From the NCBI RefSeq assembly GCF_009796865.1, contig NZ_CP047028.1:2046001-2110000 (forward strand): a stretch of DNA of 64,000 nt. The letters are read 5' to 3'. Below, in pieces: positions 28,357-37,101 of the stretch. Below the pieces are notes generated by a model. The model saw nothing but the letters and a program-made list of their open reading frames with translations. It made no database searches and was not told the DNA's origin. A program made the translations under genes and the position numbers. Each line of letters opens with the position of its first letter. Positions within the stretch are counted from its first letter, which is position 1. Origin of the DNA: Formosa sp. L2A11. GTDB taxonomy: Bacteria; Bacteroidota; Bacteroidia; Flavobacteriales; Flavobacteriaceae.

Positions 28357-28764
28357 ATGGATATTATGGGAATTATAGCAGAAGATAAAAATCAGATGAC
28401 TTTAATTTATAATTCGGAAACGTCTGTAGGTAAACAGACTTTAGCATACGCAAATGCAGCAGATAAGACGTTAGCTGCTATAGATATTTCGAAAACTAAA
28501 GTTACAGGAACACAATGGGCAGATTTAGCCACTAAATTAGATCTTAAAATAGCCGATTTAGTAGATCAAGAACATACAGATTTTGTTAAGAATTTTGGAG
28601 ATCAAGCAGCACTTTTAAGCTCTGAGGATTGGATTAAAGTCTTGCAAAATCAGCCAGAAGTTTTAAAAGGTTGTATTATAATTAACAGAAAAGAAAGTAT
28701 AGTTATTACAAATCCTTCAGATCTTGTTAAGTATTTAGAAACAAATAGAGAAGCGATTAAATAA
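28357..28764 (+). CDS. ArsC/Spx-like thioredoxin-fold protein lacking the catalytic cysteine
   Basis: 135 residues that follow the arsenate reductase family fold (strand-helix start MTLIYNSETSVGKQTLAYA, then LLSSEDWIKVLQNQPEVLKGCIIINRK). The usual N-terminal CxxC or Cys is replaced by NSETSVGK, and the only cysteine is late. It is therefore unlikely to reduce arsenate; a regulatory or binding role is possible. It is 32 bases downstream of the phosphoesterase on the same strand, a possible pair. Confidence 0.75.
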   Translation: MDIMGIIAEDKNQMTLIYNSETSVGKQTLAYANAADKTLAAIDISKTKVTGTQWADLATKLDLKIADLVDQEHTDFVKNFGDQAALLSSEDWIKVLQNQPEVLKGCIIINRKESIVITNPSDLVKYLETNREAIK

Positions 28765-28772
28765 TTGTTTTT

Positions 28773-29168
28773 TTAAGTCTTTACTTGTGCCGTGTCTAAA
28801 AATGAATTCAACTTTGCAAGATCGTCTTCATTAATCATTTCGGTATTTATAGATAGCGTTTTACTGTCTGTAATTATTTTGTAGCCCGATTTAAACGTTT
28901 TAATTTCTGTAATATCACTAATTATAATGTGTTTTGGAAGCGGTATTTGTTTAGAAATAACATCGTCTTTAATTATTAAATAGGCTGTAAAACGCTGTAC
29001 AGCATAAAGGCCTAAATATAAAACAGCTAAAAGAATCCAGCCGTAAGTCAGAAAATTAAATTTAGATTCTTCTGCCAAAACTATTTTTGAAATAGCAAGT
29101 ACACTCCACAAGATTCCTGCTATAAGATTCATGTTTAATTTCTTTTTCTTATAGCGTATTTTAATCAT
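28773..29168 (-). CDS. Small membrane protein with PH-like C-terminal domain
   Basis: 131 residues. Two adjacent membrane segments (about 13-32 and 40-61) are followed by a beta-rich stretch (LIIKDDVISKQIPLPKHIIISDITEIKTF) of the kind seen in bacterial PH-domain proteins. Converges on the ArsC-like gene. Function unknown. Confidence 0.65.
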   Translation of the reverse strand: MIKIRYKKKKLNMNLIAGILWSVLAISKIVLAEESKFNFLTYGWILLAVLYLGLYAVQRFTAYLIIKDDVISKQIPLPKHIIISDITEIKTFKSGYKIITDSKTLSINTEMINEDDLAKLNSFLDTAQVKT

Positions 29169-29534
29169 CTGGTATGGCGTTTTAGAATGTTAATTCAGGT
29201 AAATTACATCTGATTTGTAAATAACCAATTTACATAATTTTTAAATGTATTAGCTATTCTTTTAACGAAAAAAGTTAGAAATGATAACACACAAAAACTG
29301 CTGAAAAATAAATAGAAGACTAATTGATGTACTCCGTTTATATTTTTAGTAGTTTTTTTGTTTGCATAAATTTTTATTTTTCATTATCCACCGTATTTCA
29401 AACATTAGATAATTTTTCAAAATATTTTCTGCCGAGTTATCAAATTCCGTTAGCTCTATTTTTAATGATGGTATCATTCATTTAGATACAATCAGAAACT
29501 TTTCCGAAATAAATTTCATTTTCAGATTAAGTAC
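29169..29534. other. Intergenic, AT-rich, no gene seen
   Basis: 366 bases without a credible coding frame, RNA gene or hairpin with a T-run. It marks the left edge of the accessory region. Confidence 0.6.
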
Positions 29535-30185
29535 TCAGTCCAAATTTTTCTTTTGTTCGTGACTAGACCAGTTTCCAGAACCTAAAGGGTTCTCTGTTGC
29601 AACCCAATTTTTTTCATCTTTTATATAAAGTAGACGACCATCTTGTTCGTAAATAAGGTTTGGAGATAAATAGTCTCTTGTAGAACAAGGGAAATTGAAC
29701 ATGTTATTGTTGTCGCTATCCGATTTTGGTTTAATAGGAAAGTTCTCATATCCTATTTTATAGATGCCTTCTTTTATTAAAAAATCTCTTAAGCCTATTA
29801 AGCTTTCTTTTCGAGATTTTTCAGATATCCATTCCAAAATAGGCTTACTTGTTTCGTTGTGGTAATATAGATCAATATAAACTTCTGCTTTTAAATTTTC
29901 ATCCGGAGATGTATTGGTGTTATTAGGATATATTTTTTTTATGTAAGAAGTGGAGTGATTATATCCGCGTAGCCCTTGAGACATAAATAAAGCGCTGTTT
30001 TTAGTATTAAGAGTGTCTGTGAGTTTGAATGAAAGATAAAAGGTCTCGTAATGGCAGCGAGAAGTATAAATACTGTCAATTATGGCTAATGTTGTTATTC
30101 TTTTTGGGTAGTTGTTTTCTTGTTCAACTATTTTTACAATAGAGAAAAAAATAATGAATGAAAGCAGAAGGTTTTTATAAGTCAT
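29535..30185 (-). CDS. Hypothetical exported or anchored protein
   Basis: 216 residues with an N-terminal hydrophobic stretch (LLLSFIIFFSIVKIV, about 5-20). The body is polar, with many Tyr and Asn and no motif I recognise. It includes CHYETFYLSFKLTDTL near the start and the tail EQDGRLLYIKDEKNWVATE, beta-rich in look. The start lies 2 bases after the stop of a gene remnant on the same strand. Confidence 0.55.
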   Translation of the reverse strand: MTYKNLLLSFIIFFSIVKIVEQENNYPKRITTLAIIDSIYTSRCHYETFYLSFKLTDTLNTKNSALFMSQGLRGYNHSTSYIKKIYPNNTNTSPDENLKAEVYIDLYYHNETSKPILEWISEKSRKESLIGLRDFLIKEGIYKIGYENFPIKPKSDSDNNNMFNFPCSTRDYLSPNLIYEQDGRLLYIKDEKNWVATENPLGSGNWSSHEQKKNLD

Positions 30186-30187
30186 TT

Positions 30188-30292
30188 TTATGTTTGTATT
30201 TGTTTTTTAAGCAAGATTTTTCCTTCAAATACAAATTCTGATGACTCAAATTCAACAATTGGTTTTGGCGTTTCGGAATCGAAAGTTATCGT
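30188..30292 (-). pseudogene. Possible 3' fragment of a lost gene
   Basis: A 34-codon open frame without ATG, bounded by a stop at its 5' side, reads TITFDSETPKPIVEFE then SSEFVFEGKILLKKQIQT. The stop lies 2 bases before the next gene's ATG, as in an operon. The balanced composition looks coding, so it may be a truncated upstream gene. The rest of the gap to 30517 is AT-rich, with nothing else supported. Confidence 0.3.
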
Positions 30293-30517
30293 TTATAAAA
30301 ACGAAAATAAAAAAAAATTATTAAAGCTATTGTCTTTTTCATATTACTTATAACAACTAGACATTTATATCTTTAAAGAAATTAACGCACATAACATGGG
30401 GTTATATAACGTTTGTGAATTAAAATTGAATTATTTAAAAATATTTAAGATGTAGTATGTTTTGTGTAACTTTTGTTTGTTAATTTCGTTTGGTTAATAT
30501 AATCAATAAAGAATATT

Positions 30518-30946
30518 TTGAACAATTCAAATCAAAGCATTTCAGATTTAGAGTTTACTCTTCTTTTAGAAATAGAAGGAAACATAGTCGATGAAAGACA
30601 TGATCTTACCATTGGTAGTCTAACCATGATAAAAGAAGAAAAAACTTTTGTTATTGAATTTAATCAATCTTATACAACTTACTTTGAAGACAAGGATGTA
30701 ACTGTAATTGAGTGTCATTTTCCACAGCAACATTTTGAAACATTAAAAAATGGCACAAAGTATAATGAGAATTTTCCTGATTGCAAATTTGACCTACCTG
30801 TTACAGAAATCTCTGAGGCTCATAACGTATTGTGGTTAGAAGGAGAACTGGAAGCGGAAATTAAGAGTATGACTCTTAAAGTTAAACTTAATGAAACGTC
30901 TTCATTTCTATCTAACGTTATTGAATGGAGTGAATTCGAATCTTGA
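30518..30946 (+). CDS. Hypothetical protein
   Basis: 142 residues, acidic, soluble, beta-rich, no signal peptide and no motif I recognise. The best start is TTG at 30518 (NNSNQSISDLEFTLLLEIEGN). The first in-frame ATG lies deep inside and would remove a third of the protein. An orphan in the accessory region. Confidence 0.5.
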   Translation: MNNSNQSISDLEFTLLLEIEGNIVDERHDLTIGSLTMIKEEKTFVIEFNQSYTTYFEDKDVTVIECHFPQQHFETLKNGTKYNENFPDCKFDLPVTEISEAHNVLWLEGELEAEIKSMTLKVKLNETSSFLSNVIEWSEFES

Positions 30947-31173
30947 AAAAACACCATATACTTCGATTATATGGGGAAAGAAAGTTGAAAATAGAAAATG
31001 GGAATTTTTAGTTAATGTATTCAATCTACACGAATGATTTTTATGCTTTAGCAATAAAGACTAGTTTCTTTGTGCTGTAATTGTTTATACATTACTGGTA
31101 AACATTTTTTCTTTTATTTGCCCGTTTATAATGCTTGGACTTGCAACAAAAAACTGGACAATTAGTTGAATGA

Positions 31174-32007
31174 CTATGCTGCTAGTTCATTATTATACAT
31201 ATCTAATTCAAATTCTCTAATGCTTCTGTTTCCTAAAAAGGAATGTCTTCGTCTATTATTATACCATGTTTCTATCCATTCGAAAATAGATAACTCGGCT
31301 TCAGACCTTAGTTTATAATTGTGTCTATATACCCATTCTACTTTTAATGATTTAAAAAAGGATTCTGCCACAGCGTTATCCCAACAGTTTCCTTTGCGAC
31401 TCATAGATTGCATGACTAACCCTTCATAGCTTTTAATAATAAAGGTAAACCTTTGGCTTGCATATTGTACACCTCTATCAGAATGAAAAATTAGAGGTTC
31501 TTGCAAGGTTGTTTTTTTTATAGCCATGTTCCAAGCTCTTACAATAGTGTTATCTGTAGTAAGATCTTTGCTTAAAGACCATCCAACCACTTTTCTATTA
31601 AATAAATCGATAATAACCGTAAGATATAGCCAACCTTGTTTGGTTTGAATATAAGTGATGTCACTTACCCAAACTTGTTTTTCTCGATTAACATCAAAAC
31701 ATTGGTTAAGTAAATTAGGAGCTATTGGATAATTATGGTTACTATCTGTGGTTGTTTTAAATTTACGTTTTCGTTTAGCAAACAAATAATTAGCGCTCAT
31801 GATACGGGCTACTCTGGGTTTAGACACCTTATAACCTAATGCTTCCAATTCTGATTTTATCCTTGGAGAGCCATAGCTTTGAAAACTCTTCTCAAAGATG
31901 CTTCTAACAAGCGAGCTTATCTTTTGGTTTTCTACCCACAACTTACTTGGTCCTGATCCTAACCAGTAATAATAACCACTTTTGCTTACCTTTAATACTT
32001 TGCACAT
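31174..32007 (-). CDS. IS3-family transposase OrfB (DDE integrase domain)
   Basis: 277 residues from the first ATG, but the frame continues upstream through ERQEKYRFIKQHLLKFPVEA to the slippery site, so the functional product is probably an OrfAB fusion made by -1 frameshifting. DDE residues lie in WVSDITYIQT, FHSDRGVQY and NAVAESFFKSLKVE. All three are intact. Confidence 0.93.
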   Translation of the reverse strand: MCKVLKVSKSGYYYWLGSGPSKLWVENQKISSLVRSIFEKSFQSYGSPRIKSELEALGYKVSKPRVARIMSANYLFAKRKRKFKTTTDSNHNYPIAPNLLNQCFDVNREKQVWVSDITYIQTKQGWLYLTVIIDLFNRKVVGWSLSKDLTTDNTIVRAWNMAIKKTTLQEPLIFHSDRGVQYASQRFTFIIKSYEGLVMQSMSRKGNCWDNAVAESFFKSLKVEWVYRHNYKLRSEAELSIFEWIETWYNNRRRHSFLGNRSIREFELDMYNNELAA

Positions 32008-32039
32008 CGCCTCAACAGGAAATTTTAATAGATGTTGTT

Positions 32040-32354
32040 TTATAAACCTGTATTTTTCTTGTCGCTCACGGAGAAGATGCCAATCGCCTTTTTTAAGATA
32101 TCACGTTCTAATTCGGCTTCTTTTAAAGCCTTTTTTAAACGATCTATCTCTTTCTCTTCATCAGTCATTTTAGGCTTACCCCGACCAGGAAAACTGTTTT
32201 TACCGTAATCTTTTAACTCTTTTCGCCAACGATAAAGCACAGATGGAAATATGTCCAAGTCTTCGCAGACTTGCTTTACATTGTCTTTGGCATAACTTAA
32301 TTCTACTGCTTTTTGCTTAAACTCTAATGTGTAATGTTTCGGTTTACTTCTCAT
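32040..32354 (-). CDS. IS3-family transposase OrfA (helix-turn-helix)
   Basis: 104 residues with a helix-turn-helix (LEFKQKAVELSYAKDNVKQVCEDL...YRWRKEL) and a C-terminal leucine-rich coil (EEKEIDRLKKALKEAELERDILKKA). The A-AAA-AAG heptamer falls in LKK of DILKK. A -1 slip there continues as GDWHLLRERQEKYRF into OrfB. Confidence 0.92.
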   Translation of the reverse strand: MRSKPKHYTLEFKQKAVELSYAKDNVKQVCEDLDIFPSVLYRWRKELKDYGKNSFPGRGKPKMTDEEKEIDRLKKALKEAELERDILKKAIGIFSVSDKKNTGL

Positions 32355-32426
32355 AATTGCTAAATTAATAACTAGAAAACAAATTCTCTCAACTTAGTGT
32401 CTAGTCTAATGTAGTAATTCCAGTCC

Positions 32427-32779
32427 AGGGTAAGTATGTAGATACGGCAGGAATTGAGGGAAAGAAGATGTCATTACCTGGGGAGGTCTCCAAAACTACG
32501 AGTTGGTTATTTGGAGAAGTCAGCAGAGGTCATAGTACTTACAGGAAACGAGCAGAGGCAATACCTCCGATGGACTCACAAGTAGGGAAGGACTGAACGT
32601 AATTCTCTTCAAAATTCGCATAGGAGCCCTAGTGGTAGCCTATGCTTAAACTAGAAGATAGTGCCAAGGGTGAAAAGAGCTTTGGTGTGATGATTTACGA
32701 ACCGCCGTATACGAGACCCGTACGTACGGTGGTGTGAGGGGTGCACTCCGTCATTTGATGGCGGAGCCATCCACTCGAT
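32427..32779 (+). mobile_element. Group II intron, 5'-truncated copy
   Basis: 353 bases matching the 3' part of the full intron at 40826-41178 with two differences (351/353). It contains domain V (about 32700-32735, CCGCCGTA...TACGGTGG hairpin) and domain VI, ending CTCGAT. The 5' half is missing: 21 unrelated bases separate it from the IS3 end. The 3' flank TGGCAAGCG leads into the SIR2 gene's downstream side. Confidence 0.8.
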
Positions 32780-32788
32780 TGGCAAGCG

Positions 32789-34276
32789 TTATTTGTATTT
32801 AATGTAATCATATGCACATAAAATTTTTCTGTAATCCGTATCGTTTTTCTTCTCAGTATTTCTCAAGTATTCTTCAACCTCGGAAAGAGTTAGATTGTTT
32901 TCCATAACATTGTAGAAAATAGAATTTGCTTTATAAGAATTTGGAATATTCTCATCTTGAAGAATTTTTTCAATAGTATTATGTTCTATTTTTTTTGTAA
33001 TAGAGCTTAAAAAAGATAATAACTTATCTTTTTGTTGACGTTGTAATTTTTCTGAAGACTTTAATTCGGTATTTACTTTGCTAAAACCATAAATTGGAAA
33101 ATATTGTTGTTTTTGAATTTGATGTTTATCTATTAAAGTTAAAATTTGTGTATTGGACTCATCAATGATTTTGAAATAATTTGTCATTAATTCTGATTTC
33201 GATTGATATTGATAACTAATAGTTTTTTCAGAACCAATTGCTAATATTTTCGCTCCATTTCTTAAAGTATCTAAATCTTCTGTTATAGTTACTTTTATTT
33301 CTCCACCAGAATAAATTTCTTTAACTACACTTTGTACTTTTCTAACATCCATTGCTGATATTGGTAAATGAATATCTGATAAACACTTGTATATATTTGT
33401 GAAGTTATCAGTTTTAATTTTATTAATACGAATTGTAGAAAAACCATCCATATCTATATCATGTTCCGTAATTTCATCATTATCTAAACCTTCTTCATAT
33501 TCTACAAGTAAAAAGTTATTCCTAATTCGAGTTGCTAATTCAGAATTTGGTTCAACGTATGTGAAAAGTGTTTTGAGTATCTTTTTTATATTTTCATCTC
33601 CAACTCCATAACCTAAAAAAATGATTGGGTTGTGAACAAATAGTGATAAAAGCTGAGCTCTAATTAAATCATATTTTTCATCAAAGAATTTGTAATCATT
33701 ATCGGTTATAATAATTTTGTCTGGGTTTGAAATACAACCATGAATTTTATATACAGATCCATATGGATTGCTTAATAAAATATCATTTCCGATAAGTTTA
33801 TTAAATTCAAATAAATGTTCAATAAGTGAGTCGTAATTTGTTGTAATGATAGAACCAATATTTTTACGAACTTTTTTAAATTCAGCTAATTCATTTTCTT
33901 TGTCTTCTCTGAAATCTAGTTCTTTTAAAAGAATCGTTATGTAAATTTTAAAACGACTGATATTAATTCCATTTTTCATGTTCTCATAAAAAACGTTGTT
34001 AATTTCTTTAAATTTCCCATTCCTATTATCCTGTAAATTTTTATTAAATTCTATTTCTAAAAGGTTAGCTAATTTTTCGAAGTTATAAACTCTTCCTTCT
34101 GTACAACTTGCTTTTAAGTCTAGATAAAATTCTTCATTGCTACTTAAATCTATTGCAATTTGTTTTAATAAACTGTCCCAAGTATAAGAATTTTTTAAGT
34201 AACGCAGACTAATTCCTGTTCCGATAAATAATACAGGATGATTATTGTATTGTGAAATAAATTCAGATATTTTCAT
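32789..34276 (-). CDS. SIR2-domain protein, candidate anti-phage NADase
   Basis: 495 residues. N-terminal SIR2-like NAD-binding fold: G19-T-G-I-S loop (VLFIGTGISLRYL), TTNYDSLIE with N147/D149, YKIHGCI with His179, and FLGYGVGDENI with D227. This set is shared by SIR2 domains of defence systems that destroy NAD on infection. The C-terminal ~250 residues are helical and charged, with no domain I recognise, perhaps the phage-sensing part. No partner gene (HerA, Argonaute, TIR) is adjacent, so it would be a single-gene system. Flanked by an intron relic and a repeat, consistent with transfer. Confidence 0.82.
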   Translation of the reverse strand: MKISEFISQYNNHPVLFIGTGISLRYLKNSYTWDSLLKQIAIDLSSNEEFYLDLKASCTEGRVYNFEKLANLLEIEFNKNLQDNRNGKFKEINNVFYENMKNGINISRFKIYITILLKELDFREDKENELAEFKKVRKNIGSIITTNYDSLIEHLFEFNKLIGNDILLSNPYGSVYKIHGCISNPDKIIITDNDYKFFDEKYDLIRAQLLSLFVHNPIIFLGYGVGDENIKKILKTLFTYVEPNSELATRIRNNFLLVEYEEGLDNDEITEHDIDMDGFSTIRINKIKTDNFTNIYKCLSDIHLPISAMDVRKVQSVVKEIYSGGEIKVTITEDLDTLRNGAKILAIGSEKTISYQYQSKSELMTNYFKIIDESNTQILTLIDKHQIQKQQYFPIYGFSKVNTELKSSEKLQRQQKDKLLSFLSSITKKIEHNTIEKILQDENIPNSYKANSIFYNVMENNLTLSEVEEYLRNTEKKNDTDYRKILCAYDYIKYK

Positions 34277-34292
34277 TTTTTTGTTATGATTG

Positions 34293-34416
34293 CCAACTCC
34301 TAATATCCCAAATAAACATAAGTTTGTCCCGTTAAGAAGCTTATTAAAAAGTGTTCCTAAAAATAAAACAATTCATTGAATTTAGTTTGAGGAGAAACCG
34401 TAATTATGCAAATTAG
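34293..34416. repeat. Direct repeat copy A (124 bp)
   Basis: About 85% identical, same orientation, to 42922-43047. The core includes CCAAATAAACATAAGTTT and CCCGTTAAGAAGCTTATTAAA. It lies 5' of the SIR2 start, and a hairpin (34452-34482) separates it from the DUF1826 gene. Confidence 0.8.
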
Positions 34417-34451
34417 ATTAATAAATAGGACGTAGAAAAGAAAGGACTAAG

Positions 34452-34482
34452 TTTACTGTATAGGCAGTGACTATACAGTAAA
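34452..34482. terminator. Perfect hairpin downstream of the DUF1826 gene
   Basis: TTTACTGTATA/TATACAGTAAA, 11-bp arms, 9-base loop, 84 bases past the DUF1826 stop. No T-run on the minus strand, so terminator function is uncertain. Confidence 0.4.
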
Positions 34483-34565
34483 ATCTAGTTCTGTATAAAT
34501 TGGTAATCTGTATTTTATTGTATTAGAAAATGTTAGAAATTCTAATTTTCTTAATTGATTTGTGT

Positions 34566-35264
34566 TTAGCAAATTAGCAACAATCGGCTCTGTCCATTTT
34601 TTTCTTTAGGTGCACGGTGAACACATGGCAGAACTTGGCTTTCGGGATGGTCTATGGCTAATTTCCATAAGCTGCCTAGACCTAAGGTTATAGGTTGTGC
34701 CTGAGGTTGCTCTTGATAGTGTAGGTCAAAGAAATTTTCACTTAAAAAGGACTCAAAACCTGCATCTGCGCCATCATATAGTTTTTTGAGTTCGTTACGT
34801 ATTTCCGGAACAAGCACTTTTTGCGTAGCTTGTGAATTTGGTAATATTTCACTGGACTCGCCGTAGTAAGTGCATAAAAAGGTTTCTGTAGGCACTGGAG
34901 AGCGATCCACATGATAAGAATACACATCTGTAGGGAAAAATGGTAAGATATCATCTCTCTCATAATACTTGATTATATTAAGTGTTGGAGATGCGCCATG
35001 AGCTTTCAATAACTTCAAGTCATTTAAAAGAATTTCACGAGCAAGTTGTCCTTGTTCGCTTAATTTAAGTTCACGAAGTTGCTCTGGATTTAGTTCTGCT
35101 ATATTATCGTTTAGTTCTACCTTTTTAACAATCTCAGAAAAATCACCTATTAATTTACGATTCCAACAACTGGCATTAATATCTCCATGAAAAGGTATGG
35201 AAACAAGGTCTTGGAAATTCGAGACATAGTGAATTTGATTCTCAGTATGAGATAAATCTATCAT
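34566..35264 (-). CDS. DUF1826 family protein
   Basis: 232 residues matching DUF1826: CWNRKL near the start, YYERDDILPFFPTDVYSYHVDRSPVPTETFLCTYYG in the middle and C-terminal VLPCVHRAP...GQSRLLLIC. Conserved His and Cys residues (YHVDRS, PCVHRAP) could bind metal or iron. In other genomes the family is linked to zinc-homeostasis genes, to my recollection, but no such neighbour is here. Cytoplasmic. Confidence 0.8.
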   Translation of the reverse strand: MIDLSHTENQIHYVSNFQDLVSIPFHGDINASCWNRKLIGDFSEIVKKVELNDNIAELNPEQLRELKLSEQGQLAREILLNDLKLLKAHGASPTLNIIKYYERDDILPFFPTDVYSYHVDRSPVPTETFLCTYYGESSEILPNSQATQKVLVPEIRNELKKLYDGADAGFESFLSENFFDLHYQEQPQAQPITLGLGSLWKLAIDHPESQVLPCVHRAPKEKNGQSRLLLIC

Positions 35265-35684
35265 AATGGTTTAGAGCTAACTTTGATTAAGTACTAAATT
35301 AAGCATTATTTTATGGGGTAATAGCACGTTTTTATTTATTTTATTTTTCTCTGATTAGCATAAAGCTAAGCATCATAATAATACGTATTCTGATTGCCTC
35401 TAATCCATATTTGAATAATCGCGTAAGTAAAAATGTGCTTGACTTTTCAACCCATTCAGGTACGATGTTTTAGTGCTTCAATAAAAAGGCAATGCAAATA
35501 AAACTAATAATGTAAAGTTCCCCGATTTTTAAAATTCTTTTATTTCTATTTAAATGATTACTAACGTATTTATTTGTGGCGTAGTTTACTGCTTAAGATT
35601 AGCATGTATACACTAAGTTGGGAATTCTGTAGAATTTTATTAAGTGCTCTATAATAGATGGCTACTTGTAGTTGTTGTGTGTAG
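35265..35684. other. Intergenic, AT-rich, no gene seen
   Basis: 420 bases. No credible coding frame or structured RNA. The right end carries TTGTTGTGTG, a string also found near other palindrome ends in this region (40576-40587, 38741-38752). Confidence 0.5.
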
Positions 35685-36380
35685 TTATTTTATTCGTTCA
35701 GCGGTAAACTCTTCGGCAATTATAACATGTTGATTCAAAAAAAAGTCACTGGGACTTACGTCCTCATTTCCAAATATTAGAATTTTTACTTTTGGTTTGT
35801 TAGCGTAACCTTTCTTATCTTTAATAATTTCATTTTTTGTACTAAAATTTAATTTATGCTTTTCGCAAACACTTTTTATAGATTTTTCTAAAGACTTTGG
35901 AATGCAGATTGTTCTTTTTGAATGTTTTTTATAATACGCTTCATTATTCCAGAAATATTCATTTACCGTAATCCAATTTCCAGTTTGTTGCTCCAAAATA
36001 TTACTGATTTCTCCTATAAATTCATTAACATTTTCAGGTTTTCCTTTTATTTCACACTCAAGTTTGTTTTCGTTATATTTTAATAGCAAAGGATGATTTT
36101 TTAGAACTTTTAATTTTACATGTGGTAACATAATGTTACTAAAAAAGCCATTAAAATATTCGGTATTTTTGCAAATTAATTTCCATTCTTCATACTCAAC
36201 GGGAATGTCATAACTACTTTGGTTAATTGATAAAACCATTTCTAAAATACTCTTAGAAGGATTATAATTATACGATTCAAGTTTTAAATCAGAATCTTGG
36301 TAGAATTCGGTTGTATTTGTTCTTTCTATTAATTGTTTAATCATTGGTTTTTTTAATGTTTGGTAACGTGTTTCAAGCAC
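35685..36380 (-). CDS. Hypothetical protein
   Basis: 231 residues, soluble, lysine-rich, no signal peptide and no recognised domain. Segments such as LECEIKGKPENVNEFIGEISNILEQQTGNWITVNEYFW suggest an alpha/beta fold, and the C-terminus reads KVKILIFGNEDVSPSDFF. A start at residue 13 (MIKQLIERT) is also possible. Orphan in the accessory region. Confidence 0.55.
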   Translation of the reverse strand: MLETRYQTLKKPMIKQLIERTNTTEFYQDSDLKLESYNYNPSKSILEMVLSINQSSYDIPVEYEEWKLICKNTEYFNGFFSNIMLPHVKLKVLKNHPLLLKYNENKLECEIKGKPENVNEFIGEISNILEQQTGNWITVNEYFWNNEAYYKKHSKRTICIPKSLEKSIKSVCEKHKLNFSTKNEIIKDKKGYANKPKVKILIFGNEDVSPSDFFLNQHVIIAEEFTAERIK

Positions 36381-36454
36381 TACAGTTTGTCAATAAAACA
36401 CTAATAGAAGGTCTGGGCCTAGCAATTATTTTTATAAGGTGTTGTGTAACGTTT

Positions 36455-36949
36455 TTATTTTGCTATTTTAAATGCGTTTAATGCTATTTGTTGAATCATA
36501 TAAGGCCACATTTCTGTTGCTTTTGAACCAGCATAGATGCCAATATTTGAGGTTGTATTGAATTCTCCATTTTCCTCTGTTTGTATGTCGGAATTGTATT
36601 CGAATGAGTTTTCTGTTCTATTTTTCATTAGTAATAGAATTTTCATGTTTTTTTCCTTTTCCTCATCAGTTTTTCCACTTGTCCCTAAACAAAAATAGAA
36701 TTCAATTGTGTCGTTTTTTTCGTTAGAATCTTTAAACAGAGAATCATTTTTGTAAGTGTCTACAATTTCTTGAAATGGCTCGAATTTAATTATCGAATAG
36801 TCAAAATTAATTGAATCTGTTGGGTGCATTTTTATGGTAAACTTTGACCCTAAAGGGAATGCAAATCCGTTTGCTGGTTCAGTTGGTAAATCTTGGGAAT
36901 AAATTACTGAGCTAATTATTAAAGTTAAAATCAGGATAATTTTTTTCAT
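36455..36949 (-). CDS. Hypothetical secreted protein
   Basis: From the ATG at 36949 the protein begins MKKIILILTLIISSVIYSQ, a clear signal peptide with cleavage after YSQ or nearby, leaving about 145 residues. The longer frame to 37003 adds an unlikely preface, so the inner start is preferred. The mature part is acidic, with NDTIEFYFCLGTSGKTDEE. Function unknown. Confidence 0.6.
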   Translation of the reverse strand: MKKIILILTLIISSVIYSQDLPTEPANGFAFPLGSKFTIKMHPTDSINFDYSIIKFEPFQEIVDTYKNDSLFKDSNEKNDTIEFYFCLGTSGKTDEEKEKNMKILLLMKNRTENSFEYNSDIQTEENGEFNTTSNIGIYAGSKATEMWPYMIQQIALNAFKIAK

Positions 36950-37101
36950 TCTCATATTTTTTTCAAAAAGGTTGCAAACACGCAACGATTTCTGATTAAG
37001 CACTTAACCGCAATTTTTTATATACATTGTACCTGTTGCACAAGTTAAGAAAAAAGTAGTAATGCAATTGCTTAAAAAACGAACGTTTCTTATCTTTATG
37101 T

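Larger units (their letters stand above)
31153..32405 (-). mobile_element. IS3-family insertion sequence (IS150-like), complete
   Basis: About 1.25 kb. Imperfect terminal inverted repeats: ACTGGACAATTAGTTGA at the left and ACTAGACACTAAGTTGA read inward from the right (14/17 matching). It contains overlapping orfA and orfB with a slippery A-AAA-AAG at 32088-32094 on the coding strand. No target duplication is seen at these ends, so the flanks may have been rearranged. Confidence 0.85.

Noticed and set aside
36381-36454. attC-like site between the two hypothetical genes
   Set aside because: GGTAACGTG/GTGTTGTGTAACG motifs are present but in direct, not inverted, order; no convincing palindrome.
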